Part shown: piece after piece, positions 8,595-16,643 of the stretch | Numbering within the stretch: position 1 is the first letter of the stretch | Layout of the letters: every line of letters starts with the position of its first letter | DNA from: Rikenellaceae bacterium | Lineage (GTDB): Bacteria > Bacteroidota > Bacteroidia > Bacteroidales > Rikenellaceae | Length of the DNA: 20,244 nucleotides | Direction of reading: 5' to 3' | NCBI GenBank assembly: GCA_020859875.1 | Contig: JAJBVJ010000163.1 | Span: 1 to 20,244 of the forward strand | Made by a program: the position numbers and the translations under genes | The notes under the pieces: model-generated | Database searches by the model: none | The model's input: the letters and a program-made list of their open reading frames with translations, nothing else | Told to the model about the DNA's origin: nothing

Positions 8595-9496
8595 TTGCCT
8601 GCGAGGAGCATGTAGGCATCCTCTATATTCGGGGTGATCTTCTCTACTTCGACATCCCGGAAACCCTTTTGTCCGAGGTCGGATTTAAGCATGTCCATAG
8701 TATAACCGCTTTTAACCGTAACATGGTGAACGTCGCCGAAGGCGAATGCGGTTTTTACCTCCGGTATGGTTCGCAGCGCCTTGAGCAGTTTCGGCATGCC
8801 GGGAGCTTTCACAGACCAGATTATTTCCTTATAGGAATCGACGATACCCCGAGGGGTGTCTATCCCGAGGAAGGTGCCGTCGTCGACGAGGGCGATCCGG
8901 TCGCACAAACTCGCCTCGTCCATATAAGGGGTGGAAACAAGTATGGCAATACCCTGCTCCTTCAGCCTTCGGAGCATCTCCCAGAACTCCTTTCGGGAAA
9001 CGGGATCGACTCCTGTGGTAGGCTCGTCGAGGAATAATACTTCGGGTTTATGGATCAGCGCACAGCAAAGCGCCAGTTTCTGCTTCATCCCTCCGGACAG
9101 CGCACCCGCCCGCCGCTTTTTGAAAGGCTCGATCTGTACGTATATATCTTTTATGAGATAGTAATTCTGTTCTATGGTGGTATTGAAAAGAGTGGCGAAG
9201 AATTTAAGATTCTCTTCCACCGTCAAATCTTGGTATAGGGAAAACCTCCCGGGCATATAACCGACCTTCTTGCGTATCTCCTTGTAGTCGTTTACCACGT
9301 CCAGACCGACCACGGAGGCACTCCCCTTATCGGCGAGGATCAGCGTGGTAAGTATCCGGAACAGGGTGGTCTTTCCCGCACCGTCGGGCCCGATGATTCC
9401 GAATAGTTCGCCGGGCGCAACGTCGAATCCGACGCCCTTCAGTGCGGCGACTTTTCCGTAGCTTTTTTCTAAATCTATGGCACTTACGGCCGTCAT
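8591..9496 (-). CDS. ABC exporter ATPase, equivalent to the N-terminal half of YbhF (lacks Q-loop Gln and switch His)
   Basis: This 301-residue protein has Walker A at 36-43 (GPDGAGKT), a good signature motif at 133-139 (LSGGMKQ) and Walker B with Asp157-Glu158 (LDEPTTGVDP). Two catalytic landmarks are altered: the Q-loop reads YMPGRFSLY with Gly83 where Gln is expected, and the switch region reads STPYMDEA with Pro190 in place of His. After the ATPase core comes a C-terminal segment of about 75 residues ending ITPNIEDAYMLLAGK, which resembles the linker between the halves of YbhF (TTPRFEDAFIDLLGG, from memory). This supports the view that the split pair corresponds to one fused E. coli protein. 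It overlaps both neighbours by four bases (ATGA). Confidence 0.92.
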   Translation of the reverse strand: MTAVSAIDLEKSYGKVAALKGVGFDVAPGELFGIIGPDGAGKTTLFRILTTLILADKGSASVVGLDVVNDYKEIRKKVGYMPGRFSLYQDLTVEENLKFFATLFNTTIEQNYYLIKDIYVQIEPFKKRRAGALSGGMKQKLALCCALIHKPEVLFLDEPTTGVDPVSRKEFWEMLRRLKEQGIAILVSTPYMDEASLCDRIALVDDGTFLGIDTPRGIVDSYKEIIWSVKAPGMPKLLKALRTIPEVKTAFAFGDVHHVTVKSGYTMDMLKSDLGQKGFRDVEVEKITPNIEDAYMLLAGK

Positions 9497-10392
9497 TGCA
9501 GGTTGAACTTTATATCGCCGTACATTCCTATTTTGATGTAGCCGTCGTTGGGAACCGAAATTTTTACCGCATAGACCAGGTTTGCCCGTTCGTCTTTGGT
9601 TTGGATCGTTTTCGGGGTAAATTCCGCCTGGTCGGAGATCCAGGTAATTGTTCCCGTATATTGCCTCGAGGCCTTGTCGCCGAAATCGGAATAGACCGTG
9701 ACCTGTTGCCCTATTTTGAGCTGTGTAAGCTGTGGGGCTGTAACGTATGCCCTTAATATCATATTCTGAATATCGGCTATCTTGAAGAGCGGCATACCGG
9801 TGGTGGTATACTCCCCTTGCTCGGCATATTTCACAAGCACGGTTCCCTCGATGGGACTTGAGATGCGGCTGCGGAAAATCCGGTCTTCTACCGAAGCTAT
9901 CTGTGCTTCCACCCCCTCTGCTTCTCCGGATATACTGCGGTTACTGCTCTGGATGCTCTCCTGCTGAGCGGACAACTGTTTCTTGAGTACCTCTATATCG
10001 GAATCGATGTCGTCGAGTTGCTTGGTATTGGCCGCATCCGCGGCGATTAGCCTTTGGGTACGTTCACGCTCCCTTTCCTGGGTGGCAATCTGCTGTCTGG
10101 TCGCTGCTATCTGGCGGGAAATATCCAGTGTTCGGCTTCCGACCGATTGGCGGTTCGCCTGCAGCTGGAGTTTATTGAGGTGGAGCTGGACGGTATCCAC
10201 CAGCCCGACCTGCTGCCCGGCCGAAAGAAGGTCTCCTTCTTCAATATCGAACCATTCAAGTCGGCCGGTCGCTTCGCTGGAAACAATTATCTCGGTAGCT
10301 TCGAAGGTTCCCGAAGCATCGTAGTCGTATTTGTTGCGATGGCATCCCGTAAACAATACGGCTATGGTAGCCGCTATGAGTATTCTTTTCAT
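9493..10392 (-). CDS. HlyD-family membrane fusion (periplasmic adaptor) lipoprotein, YbhG-like
   Basis: This 299-residue protein has a lipoprotein signal (lipobox FTGC, Cys17), as is common for adaptor proteins in Bacteroidota. Residues about 28-65 form the first half of a biotinyl-lipoyl-like domain (GTFEATEIIVSSEATGRLEW). Residues about 70-165 are a long charged coiled-coil hairpin rich in Gln, Arg and Glu. The second lipoyl half follows (RISSPIEGTVLVKYAEQGEY), then a beta-barrel domain (LKIGQQVTVYSDFGD). Adaptors of this type bridge the ABC permeases to the outer-membrane channel encoded just upstream. The start overlaps the channel gene stop by one base (TAATG), and the end overlaps the ATPase start by four. 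No odd features. Confidence 0.92.
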   Translation of the reverse strand: MKRILIAATIAVLFTGCHRNKYDYDASGTFEATEIIVSSEATGRLEWFDIEEGDLLSAGQQVGLVDTVQLHLNKLQLQANRQSVGSRTLDISRQIAATRQQIATQERERERTQRLIAADAANTKQLDDIDSDIEVLKKQLSAQQESIQSSNRSISGEAEGVEAQIASVEDRIFRSRISSPIEGTVLVKYAEQGEYTTTGMPLFKIADIQNMILRAYVTAPQLTQLKIGQQVTVYSDFGDKASRQYTGTITWISDQAEFTPKTIQTKDERANLVYAVKISVPNDGYIKIGMYGDIKFNLQ

Positions 10393-11654
10393 TACCGGTT
10401 ATTTGTAAGATTTTTAATTCCGTAGATGGTCTGCAGTAATTCTATTTCGTGGACGGCTTTATTTACCCTTGCGTTTTGCTCGGAGATTTTGTCGCGCATA
10501 AGGTCGGTGACGCTGATGATCCCGTTTTCCAGCTTTGCATCCGAGGCCCGTACTATATTGGAACGCATCCGTATTATCTCGTCGTCGTCGGCCATCATTT
10601 TTCGATATTGACGATATTGGGCGTCGAGTTGCTGTTGCTGAAGGTCGTTATTGAAGAGGAAAGTATCTCTCTGTACAGCTATCTGGCGGATGCCGCTCTC
10701 GATTTTTAGCAGATTGTTGCGGCGGGTATAAAAGTTTCCGAAATTCCACGAGAGCCGAACTCCGCCCATTGCATAAACTTTAAACTTATCCTGAAACATA
10801 TTCAATCCCGGTTTGCCGTACCCCCCTTGCAGGAAAACACCTAAATTGGGCATATTGGACGCCCGGATCGACAGACGCTGCGCATCTATCTGCCTCTGCT
10901 GTGCATCGTAGAGGCCCATCTCCGGCCTGTCGTAGGCCGGCCGGATGGCGGGCTCGTCCAAAACCTCGGGTTTTACGAGCCAGGTGCCTTCGTCGAGATA
11001 TTCGCCTATGAAGGCCGAAAGCATATTGAGATAAGCCCGGCGGTTTGATTCGAGTTGGACGCCGTTCTGTCCGGCGCCAAGCTGCTCGACCCGCACGGCA
11101 TCGAGGTCGGACTGGTTGGCTACCCCGTTGGCCATATAACTGGCAATACGGTCGTAACTGACCTGCAGGTCTTCCAGGTACAGGTCATTCAACCTTATCT
11201 GTTCATCCAGCAGCAGGATGCCGAAGAAGAGGTTGTCGATCCTTTCCCTGACGGCATACATATCTACCTCGAACTGGGCGCGGTCTACATCCCCCTGTGC
11301 CATCACGGCTTCCTTCGATGCCCGGGCGGCTCCTCCGTCCCAGATAGACTGCGACACCTCCGCCAACAGTTGATACTGATCTTTGCTGAGCGATGGTATT
11401 TCATAGCCCGGGATAGAGATCGGAACGCTGGTGACATCGGTCTGGTAAGTGGCCCTGCCGGATAAGGAAAACTGAGGGAGGTAGGCTTTCGATGCGTTGC
11501 TCAGGTCGTAACCCTCGCTCATGTTTATCAATCCGTAGCGCCTCACCAGAGGATAATTATCCATAGCCAGCCGGTAGCACTCCTCCACGGTCAACTGCCC
11601 TGCGCAAGGCAGACTCAGGCAAACAGCAAGAAATATAAACAGGTATTTTTTCAT
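10392..11654 (-). CDS. TolC-family outer-membrane efflux channel
   Basis: This 420-residue protein starts with a cleavable Sec signal (MKKYLFIFLAVCLSLPCAGQ). The mature start LTVEECYRLAMDNYPLVRR is the standard first helix of OEP/TolC proteins. Two internally similar halves of long alpha-helix with short beta strands follow (SLSGRATYQTDV and LGVFLQGGYGKPG are strand pairs, each followed by long helices), giving the trimeric barrel plus tunnel. The helical tail ends SVTDLMRDKISEQNARVNKA, a typical motif. It sits three bases after the tetR stop. Having its own tolC in the operon means the pump is self-contained, unlike the E. coli locus, which relies on a tolC elsewhere. Confidence 0.92.
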   Translation of the reverse strand: MKKYLFIFLAVCLSLPCAGQLTVEECYRLAMDNYPLVRRYGLINMSEGYDLSNASKAYLPQFSLSGRATYQTDVTSVPISIPGYEIPSLSKDQYQLLAEVSQSIWDGGAARASKEAVMAQGDVDRAQFEVDMYAVRERIDNLFFGILLLDEQIRLNDLYLEDLQVSYDRIASYMANGVANQSDLDAVRVEQLGAGQNGVQLESNRRAYLNMLSAFIGEYLDEGTWLVKPEVLDEPAIRPAYDRPEMGLYDAQQRQIDAQRLSIRASNMPNLGVFLQGGYGKPGLNMFQDKFKVYAMGGVRLSWNFGNFYTRRNNLLKIESGIRQIAVQRDTFLFNNDLQQQQLDAQYRQYRKMMADDDEIIRMRSNIVRASDAKLENGIISVTDLMRDKISEQNARVNKAVHEIELLQTIYGIKNLTNNR

Positions 11655-11657
11655 AAA

Positions 11658-12299
11658 TTAAGGCCTTAGGCTTAAAAGTATGGTTTTAACGATCTCCTTT
11701 TTCCGCTCGTCGTAAAATGTTTCCATCTCTCCATCACCGATGTTCCAAACCTTACCGAAGATAGGTTTCGCGGCAAAGACAAAGACGTTCAGCGATACGA
11801 TATTCACCACCAGATCCTGGAGGCTTATATCCCTTATACGCCCCGAGTGTATCTCCCGGTCTAAATCTTTTTTGAAAAGGATCAGTGTCTGCAGCGGCAG
11901 ATCCCCGATCTGGTTAATAATATTGTGGAACATTTCGGGATTCCTTTTCAGCTCGGTTATCAAAAACAGCACCATATCGGAGTTTTTACGTATGGTGTCG
12001 TAGTGCAGCTCGATAAGGGCGGTGAGTTTTTCTTCGAAGGTGCCTTCTGTGGTCTCGAGGGGGAGAAAGCGTTGGAAAACCTCCTTTACTTTTCCCTCGA
12101 GCACGGCTTGGAATAATTTTTCCTTCGTTCGGAAATAGTAATGAACCAGTGCCTGATTGCATCCCGCTTCTTTGGCTATCCGGGTGGTGGAAGTAAGGTC
12201 GTAGCCGTTACGGAGGAAGAGCTTTTCCGCCGCCGCGAGGATCGTTTCCTCCATGTTGTGATCCGGTTGTGCCGATGGTCTGCCTGTGGTATGGGACAT
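11658..12299 (-). CDS. TetR/AcrR-family transcriptional regulator (CecR-like position)
   Basis: This 213-residue protein has an N-terminal TetR helix-turn-helix at about residues 18-64: EETILAAAEKLFLRNGYD, then TSTTRIAKEAGCNQALVHYYF and RTKEKLFQAVL, the consensus pattern of the family. The rest is an all-helical ligand-binding domain without recognisable specificity. I use the ATG at 12299; an in-frame Met16 (MEETIL) is a possible alternative start. It is the first gene of the efflux operon, three bases before tolC, so it probably represses its own operon and is released by a pump substrate, as CecR does for ybhGFSR in E. coli. Candidate operators lie in the 12334-12398 region upstream. Confidence 0.92.
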   Translation of the reverse strand: MSHTTGRPSAQPDHNMEETILAAAEKLFLRNGYDLTSTTRIAKEAGCNQALVHYYFRTKEKLFQAVLEGKVKEVFQRFLPLETTEGTFEEKLTALIELHYDTIRKNSDMVLFLITELKRNPEMFHNIINQIGDLPLQTLILFKKDLDREIHSGRIRDISLQDLVVNIVSLNVFVFAAKPIFGKVWNIGDGEMETFYDERKKEIVKTILLSLRP

Positions 12300-12333
12300 G
12301 GACGATTATTCGTAATAGTATTTAATAAGGTTA

Positions 12334-12350
12334 TTAATTATGCAAATTAA
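12334..12350. promoter_or_regulatory. Candidate TetR operator overlapping the -7 element
   Basis: Inverted repeat TTAATT (12334-12339) / AATTAA (12345-12350) with a five-base spacer lies directly on the putative -7 box of the tetR operon. This is where an autorepressing TetR protein would be expected to bind. AT-rich palindromes arise by chance, so this is tentative. Confidence 0.35.
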
Positions 12351-12374
12351 ATACCCTCTTTCGGGATTTCCAAA
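12343..12374 (-). promoter_or_regulatory. Probable Bacteroides-type promoter of the tetR efflux operon
   Basis: On the minus strand TTTG (12371-12374) is followed by 20 bases and TTAATTTG (12343-12350). This matches the Bacteroides sigma-ABfr pattern TTTG / TAnnTTTG with one mismatch at -7. Transcription would start near 12336, about 37 bases before the tetR start codon. Confidence 0.45.
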
Positions 12375-12386
12375 TTTTAGAACGTT

Positions 12387-12398
12387 TATTTGCAAATA
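12387..12398. promoter_or_regulatory. Second palindrome upstream of the tetR promoter
   Basis: TATTTGCAAATA is a perfect 12-base palindrome about 13 bases upstream of the putative -33 box. It shares TGCAAAT with the palindrome at 12334-12350 (TGCAAATTAA), so the two may be related binding sites. Confidence 0.35.
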
Positions 12399-12480
12399 CT
12401 ACTACGAAAGAGCCTTCCTGTGGAGGTAGAAACGGGATTTAAGAAGGGGGGGCGGAGTGCCGGTTCGGGATACTGAATAT

Positions 12481-13311
12481 TTATTTAGGTAATCCCCACT
12501 GATCGAAGTCCCATGTAAAGTCAATCGCACGTCTGCTCGAAGTGTATGCAGAGAAATATCCCAGACAGCCGCCCGAGAAATTGTCGATCGGATTAGCGGA
12601 TGTGCGCTCGCTCAGTCCTACCGAGTAGAGGTAGTCGTAAGTTCTCTTATCGATAGACTGAATCTCGAGTTCGATCCGGTCGCCCTCGTAAAGAATATCC
12701 TTCCAATCTTCCTCCTTATTTTCCTTTGCGGTCTTTTCCGCCACGCAGTAGACGTTCATCAGCACCAGTTCCCCGTCGTTACCCCGGTCGTGCATGACAT
12801 TCCAGCGGTAACTTTCGCCGTTGCGCCGAATGCGGTAGCAGTAATAATTATCCTCCCCTGCAATGTCCCGGAAGATGAAGGTAAAAAAAAGTACCCGCTC
12901 GTTAAGAACGCTGAGCCACTGGAAATATATCTGGAATATTTCCACGGAGGTTCCCATCAGGGAACTCGATTTGTAGGTGCGGCCGTCGATCCCGACGGAG
13001 AGGGTATATGTAAGCCCCGGAGTTCCTGTGGCTGCAGAGGCGGGCCGGTAGTACCCGTCGTCGTCATAGAAAAGCGACCAGGACGATCCGTCGTCGGCGT
13101 ATATCTCGACGACGGCATCGGGTATCGACCGGGGGGAGGAGCCGTCGTCCATGTCTATGGTATTTGTGATCAGTACTTCCATCATCTGGTCGGTAACCAT
13201 ACCTTCGATGACATAAAGCGGATCGACGGATCGGTAGGGCAGGGTTATCTCTTTTTCGCACGCTGTAAGCAACAAAAGACCCAGAGCCGCTATATATTTA
13301 TGTGCAGTCAT
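12481..13311 (-). CDS. DUF4249-domain lipoprotein, partner of the adjacent TonB-dependent receptor
   Basis: This 276-residue protein has a lipoprotein signal (LLLTAC, lipobox Cys18, then EKEITLPY). The order of features fits DUF4249: an N-terminal beta-rich part after the lipobox (LYVIEGMVTD, ITNTIDMDDG, AVVEIYADDG, LTYTLSVGIDGRTYKS), a central region of paired aromatics and a C-terminal block SANPIDNFSGGCLGYFSAYTSS that matches the conserved NP..NfsgG.G.F.a.s pattern. It begins three bases after the receptor gene ends. DUF4249 lipoproteins are regularly encoded with TonB-dependent receptors of this type and probably serve as a surface substrate-binding cap, much as SusD does for SusC. The substrate is unknown; there is no enzymatic motif. 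Confidence 0.85.
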   Translation of the reverse strand: MTAHKYIAALGLLLLTACEKEITLPYRSVDPLYVIEGMVTDQMMEVLITNTIDMDDGSSPRSIPDAVVEIYADDGSSWSLFYDDDGYYRPASAATGTPGLTYTLSVGIDGRTYKSSSLMGTSVEIFQIYFQWLSVLNERVLFFTFIFRDIAGEDNYYCYRIRRNGESYRWNVMHDRGNDGELVLMNVYCVAEKTAKENKEEDWKDILYEGDRIELEIQSIDKRTYDYLYSVGLSERTSANPIDNFSGGCLGYFSAYTSSRRAIDFTWDFDQWGLPK

Positions 13312-13314
13312 ATC

Positions 13315-15612
13315 CTAAAATCTGAAATTGTATGAAAAGGAGGGGATTATGCCGAAGAGGGAAGTTTGCACGGTCTTGGTTCCGGAAGGCTTGGTGCTGT
13401 CGTCCTCGAAGGAGATAAGGAACGGATTGTAACGGTTATACAGATTATAGATACCGAGGGTCCATTCGCGTGTGAACCGCTTTTTCTTTTTTGAATGGGT
13501 CGCACTTATATCGAACCTGTGGTAAGAGGGGGCGCGGTAGCCGTTCCTTTCCGCGTAGTAATAGACCGTTTCTCCGTTGATCCGGTATTTTGCGCTCGGA
13601 GCCGAGAGGGCCTGTCCGGTATTGTAAACCCAGGTGCCGGCAACCTGCCAGCCACGCGGCAACTCGAACATTCCCACCAGGGAAAGGTCATGGCGTCGGT
13701 CGTTGCCTGCAGTGTACCACTTATCTCCGTTGATGCCCGGTATCCTGTTCTGCGACCACGACAAGGTATAAGCGGCCCATCCAGTGAACCGGCCGGTATT
13801 CTTGCGGGCAAAGAGCTCCACTCCGTAGGCCCGCCCCTGGCCGGCGAGTATCAGGCGCTCTATTTCTATCTCGGAACTGAAAGATTTGCCGTCCTTGTAG
13901 TCCAGAACGTTGTCTATTGATTTGTAATACCCCTCGATCGAAAATTCGAACGCTTCGTTCCGTGTCAGAGAAGCATAACCTAGGCTCACCTGATCGGCCG
14001 TCTGTGGCTTAACTATATTTGTGCTGAGAGTATAGCGGTCGAAGGGAAGTGCCATCGACGAGTTGCGAAGTGCATGGATATTCTGTGAGGTGCGGCTGTA
14101 GCCGGCCTTAATGCTATGTTTTTCTCTTACCCGGTAATTGACACTTAGCCGCGGTTCGAGGGCAAAGTGGGTGCGGACGATCTTCCCGCTGCCGTACTCG
14201 AGTGTTCGGGTTATATCGCCGCTTTCGTCTATTTCATAGTATGGCGCGCCCCCCAGGGCGGAAAAACTGTTGAGCCGCAACCCTGCCGAAACGGCAAACC
14301 GGTCGGAGATTTTCCATTGCTCGTTTAACCAGAGTGTATTCTCCCATGCGTTTCTTTTCTCCTTTTCCGAATAGTTGTTCAGGTTCCACTCGGCGGATTT
14401 TAGACCGAGGTAGGAGGTTTGAAAACCGAATTTCATCTCGTGGCCGCCGCCGGGAGTCCATGTGAAGGATTCCTTCAGAGCCGAGTGACGTATGAAACTG
14501 TCGAAGCTGTTGGAAGTGTCGAGGATATCCGCGCTGTTGTCCGAACCGAACGAAGAGAGAATGACCGAGGTGTTCGAAGAAAGCCGGCCGCTGAAACGGT
14601 GAAACCACCGTACCGTAGCGGTCGTATTTCCCCATTTCATTTCCATCATCTTTTCGAGAGACATATTGTCGCGGCCGGAGAAAAAAGAAATGAAAAGCCT
14701 GTCGCGGCCACTTATATTGTAATCCACTTTGGCATTGAGATCGTAAAAATTGAGGGTGTTCCTTCGGAAATCGTCCGTTACCTTGAGGAAAAGATCGAGA
14801 TAGGTCCGGCGGCCCGCGACAAAAAAAGAAGCCTTATCTGCGACAAGAGGCCCTTCGACATGGAGCTTGGCCGACAAGAGTCCGACACTGCCGTCCACAT
14901 GGTAGCTGCCCATATCGCCGGTCTTGGTACTTATATCGAAGACCGACGAAGTGGCTCCGCCGAATTGGGCCGGTATCTGACCTTTGAAGAGCGAGGCATT
15001 TGTAAGGGCCGTGTCGTTGAAAGTGGAGAATATTCCCATCAGGTGGCTGGCATTGTAAACCGTGGCATCGTCCAAGAGGATCAGGTTTTGCGCCGACGTT
15101 CCGCCCCGCACCTGGAATCCGCTGGAGCCTTCCCCTTCGGACTTTACCCCGGGAAGAAGCTGGATCGAACGCATTATATCCTTCTCTCCGAACAGGGCCG
15201 GTATTTTTGCCATCTCGGCAATCTCTATCCTTTCCACCCCTATCTGCACACTGCTAACCCGCTCCATAGAAGACCGCGACGAAACAACAATCTGTTCGAT
15301 ACTGCGGCTGTCGGGTGTCATATAAAGAATCAGGCTGCCGGAGAATTCGACCCCGAGGGGGTATTCGAGAGTCCGGTAACCCAGGCAGGAACATAGGAGT
15401 GTCCGATCGGCCCCGCAGACCGGCAGACTGAATTTTCCGAATTCATCGGTTACCGTCCCCCCCTGCGGATTTTCCTTCACCCAGACCGTTGCCCCGGAAA
15501 CTGGTTCGCCCGATGGCTCGTCGACAAGGCGGCCGGTCAGCATGCGGCTGGTTTGGCCGTGGGACGGCAAAACGAAAAACAGTAACAACGGAAGGCAGAG
15601 AAATCTCTTCAT
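13315..15612 (-). CDS. TonB-dependent outer-membrane receptor with carboxypeptidase-regulatory-like N-terminal domain
   Basis: This complete 765-residue receptor starts with a Sec signal (MKRFLCLPLLLFFVLPSHGQ). Residues about 24-105 are a CarboxypepD_reg-like beta sandwich (LTGRLVDEPSGEPVSGATV, VTDEFGKFSLPV). The plug domain spans about 130-235 (MRSIQLLPGVKSEGEGSSGF, QVRGGTSAQNLILLDDATVY, FKGQIPAQFGGATSSVFDIS). A 22-strand-type barrel follows and ends SFSYNFRF with terminal Phe. Size and plug resemble FecA-like siderophore or small-ligand receptors more than the larger SusC proteins. The downstream DUF4249 lipoprotein is co-transcribed. A putative -7 box lies about 85 bases upstream of the start codon. 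Ligand unknown. Confidence 0.92.
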   Translation of the reverse strand: MKRFLCLPLLLFFVLPSHGQTSRMLTGRLVDEPSGEPVSGATVWVKENPQGGTVTDEFGKFSLPVCGADRTLLCSCLGYRTLEYPLGVEFSGSLILYMTPDSRSIEQIVVSSRSSMERVSSVQIGVERIEIAEMAKIPALFGEKDIMRSIQLLPGVKSEGEGSSGFQVRGGTSAQNLILLDDATVYNASHLMGIFSTFNDTALTNASLFKGQIPAQFGGATSSVFDISTKTGDMGSYHVDGSVGLLSAKLHVEGPLVADKASFFVAGRRTYLDLFLKVTDDFRRNTLNFYDLNAKVDYNISGRDRLFISFFSGRDNMSLEKMMEMKWGNTTATVRWFHRFSGRLSSNTSVILSSFGSDNSADILDTSNSFDSFIRHSALKESFTWTPGGGHEMKFGFQTSYLGLKSAEWNLNNYSEKEKRNAWENTLWLNEQWKISDRFAVSAGLRLNSFSALGGAPYYEIDESGDITRTLEYGSGKIVRTHFALEPRLSVNYRVREKHSIKAGYSRTSQNIHALRNSSMALPFDRYTLSTNIVKPQTADQVSLGYASLTRNEAFEFSIEGYYKSIDNVLDYKDGKSFSSEIEIERLILAGQGRAYGVELFARKNTGRFTGWAAYTLSWSQNRIPGINGDKWYTAGNDRRHDLSLVGMFELPRGWQVAGTWVYNTGQALSAPSAKYRINGETVYYYAERNGYRAPSYHRFDISATHSKKKKRFTREWTLGIYNLYNRYNPFLISFEDDSTKPSGTKTVQTSLFGIIPSFSYNFRF

Positions 15613-15696
15613 AATTTTTCGGCACCATCACGGATGTGTACCGCCGGTTCGGGTGGGTGAGTCCGCCATGGACTTCGGGCAGTTAAATATCACGGC

Positions 15697-15704
15697 CAAA
15701 TCTA
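15697..15704 (-). promoter_or_regulatory. -7 element of the TonB receptor/DUF4249 operon
   Basis: On the minus strand TAGATTTG matches the Bacteroides -7 consensus TAnnTTTG exactly. I see no well-placed -33 TTTG; the nearest is 27 bases upstream. Transcription would start near 15690, giving a leader of about 78 bases. Confidence 0.45.
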
Positions 15705-15813
15705 TATAAGGCCGCCCCTGCGAAGATACGACAAAGCGGCGGAAAAACTAAACTTATGATAGCCGGATCGATCAGCCGGCAAGGGCAGTAATGGTATTTG
15801 TTTCAAAAAAGAG

Positions 15814-15821
15814 TATTTTTG
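15814..15821 (+). promoter_or_regulatory. -7 element of the yjjP/yjjB-like operon
   Basis: TATTTTTG matches TAnnTTTG exactly. A TTTG lies only 13 bases upstream, so the -33 box is weak or differently placed. A transcript start near 15828 supports ATG 15859 as the start codon of the first gene, because a TTG start at 15826 would lie at the very 5' end of the transcript. Confidence 0.45.
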
Positions 15822-15858
15822 CAAGTTGTTTGCAGTGCGTGGTTTTAACGATATTCGA

Positions 15859-16641
15859 ATGGAGGGCAGGGAAAATATAGATGCACGGGAATTTGTCGAC
15901 AGGGTACTGGATGTGGGGACGATGCTTATGGAGTCGGGCGCCCACTGCGACCGTATAGACCGGAACATTCAGCGCCTTGCACGCAAGGCGGGCTTTAATA
16001 TCGAGATCTTTTTCTCTTTTACAGCAATCTCCATTACCGCAACCGACCAAGAGGATCCCGCCCGAACGGCTACGGCCATTCGCAATGTACGCCATCACGG
16101 CACCCATTTCGGCATAGTGAGCCAGATCAGCCTCCTTACATGGAAATATTACGACGGCAATATGACCTTTGGCCGGTTGGGTGAAGAGATATGCAGGGTA
16201 AGGGATACACCTCGTTATAACTCATGGCTGGTGCGTCTCTCGGTGGGGGTGGCTTGTGCCTGCCTCTGTCTTTTGGCGGGCGGAGATTCGATAGACGGCG
16301 CCTTCGCCTTTGCGGCATCGACCGCGGGCCTGTTGCTTCGGCAAACCATGATCAAGGCACGATACAACCTAATGGTCGCTATCCTCGCTTCCTCTTTCCT
16401 GATTACGGTCATTTCGGGGCTGAATGCACTTTTATCACTCGGGTCGAATCCCGATACATCGGTGGCAACCGCCGTACTCTTCCTGGTGCCGGGGGTGCCG
16501 CTGATAAATTGTATAATCGACCTTGTAAAGGGATATTACCCCACGGCGGTGGCCCGTGGTGTACTCGGGAGTTTTATTTTGCTATGTATAGCGGTGGGGA
16601 TGTTCATAAGTATGACACTTATAGGAATTAATAATTTTTGA
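15859..16641 (+). CDS. ThrE/YjjP-family exporter subunit, N-terminal-type half
   Basis: From ATG 15859 this is 260 residues, close to the length of E. coli YjjP. I reject a TTG start at 15826 because a -7 box lies just before it and the added residues match nothing. Residues about 5-110 are the soluble conserved ThrE domain (VLDVGTMLMESGAHCDRIDR, IEIFFSFTAISITATD), followed by about five membrane helices with the family motif LVPGVPLINCIIDL. ThrE exports threonine and serine in Corynebacterium; the split YjjP/YjjB pair has been linked to succinate export in E. coli. The second subunit starts two bases downstream. The substrate here, amino acid or dicarboxylate, cannot be decided from sequence. 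Confidence 0.88.
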   Translation: MEGRENIDAREFVDRVLDVGTMLMESGAHCDRIDRNIQRLARKAGFNIEIFFSFTAISITATDQEDPARTATAIRNVRHHGTHFGIVSQISLLTWKYYDGNMTFGRLGEEICRVRDTPRYNSWLVRLSVGVACACLCLLAGGDSIDGAFAFAASTAGLLLRQTMIKARYNLMVAILASSFLITVISGLNALLSLGSNPDTSVATAVLFLVPGVPLINCIIDLVKGYYPTAVARGVLGSFILLCIAVGMFISMTLIGINNF

Positions 16642-16643
16642 CC

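Noticed and set aside
14419..15396. Long plus-strand open frame (325 codons) opposite the TonB receptor
   Set aside because: It is antisense to a clearly conserved receptor, has no recognisable domain and has no promoter; it results from the codon bias of the real gene.
15826..15858. TTG start extending the YjjP-like protein by 11 residues
   Set aside because: It lies only five bases after the predicted -7 box, and ATG 15859 gives the family length.
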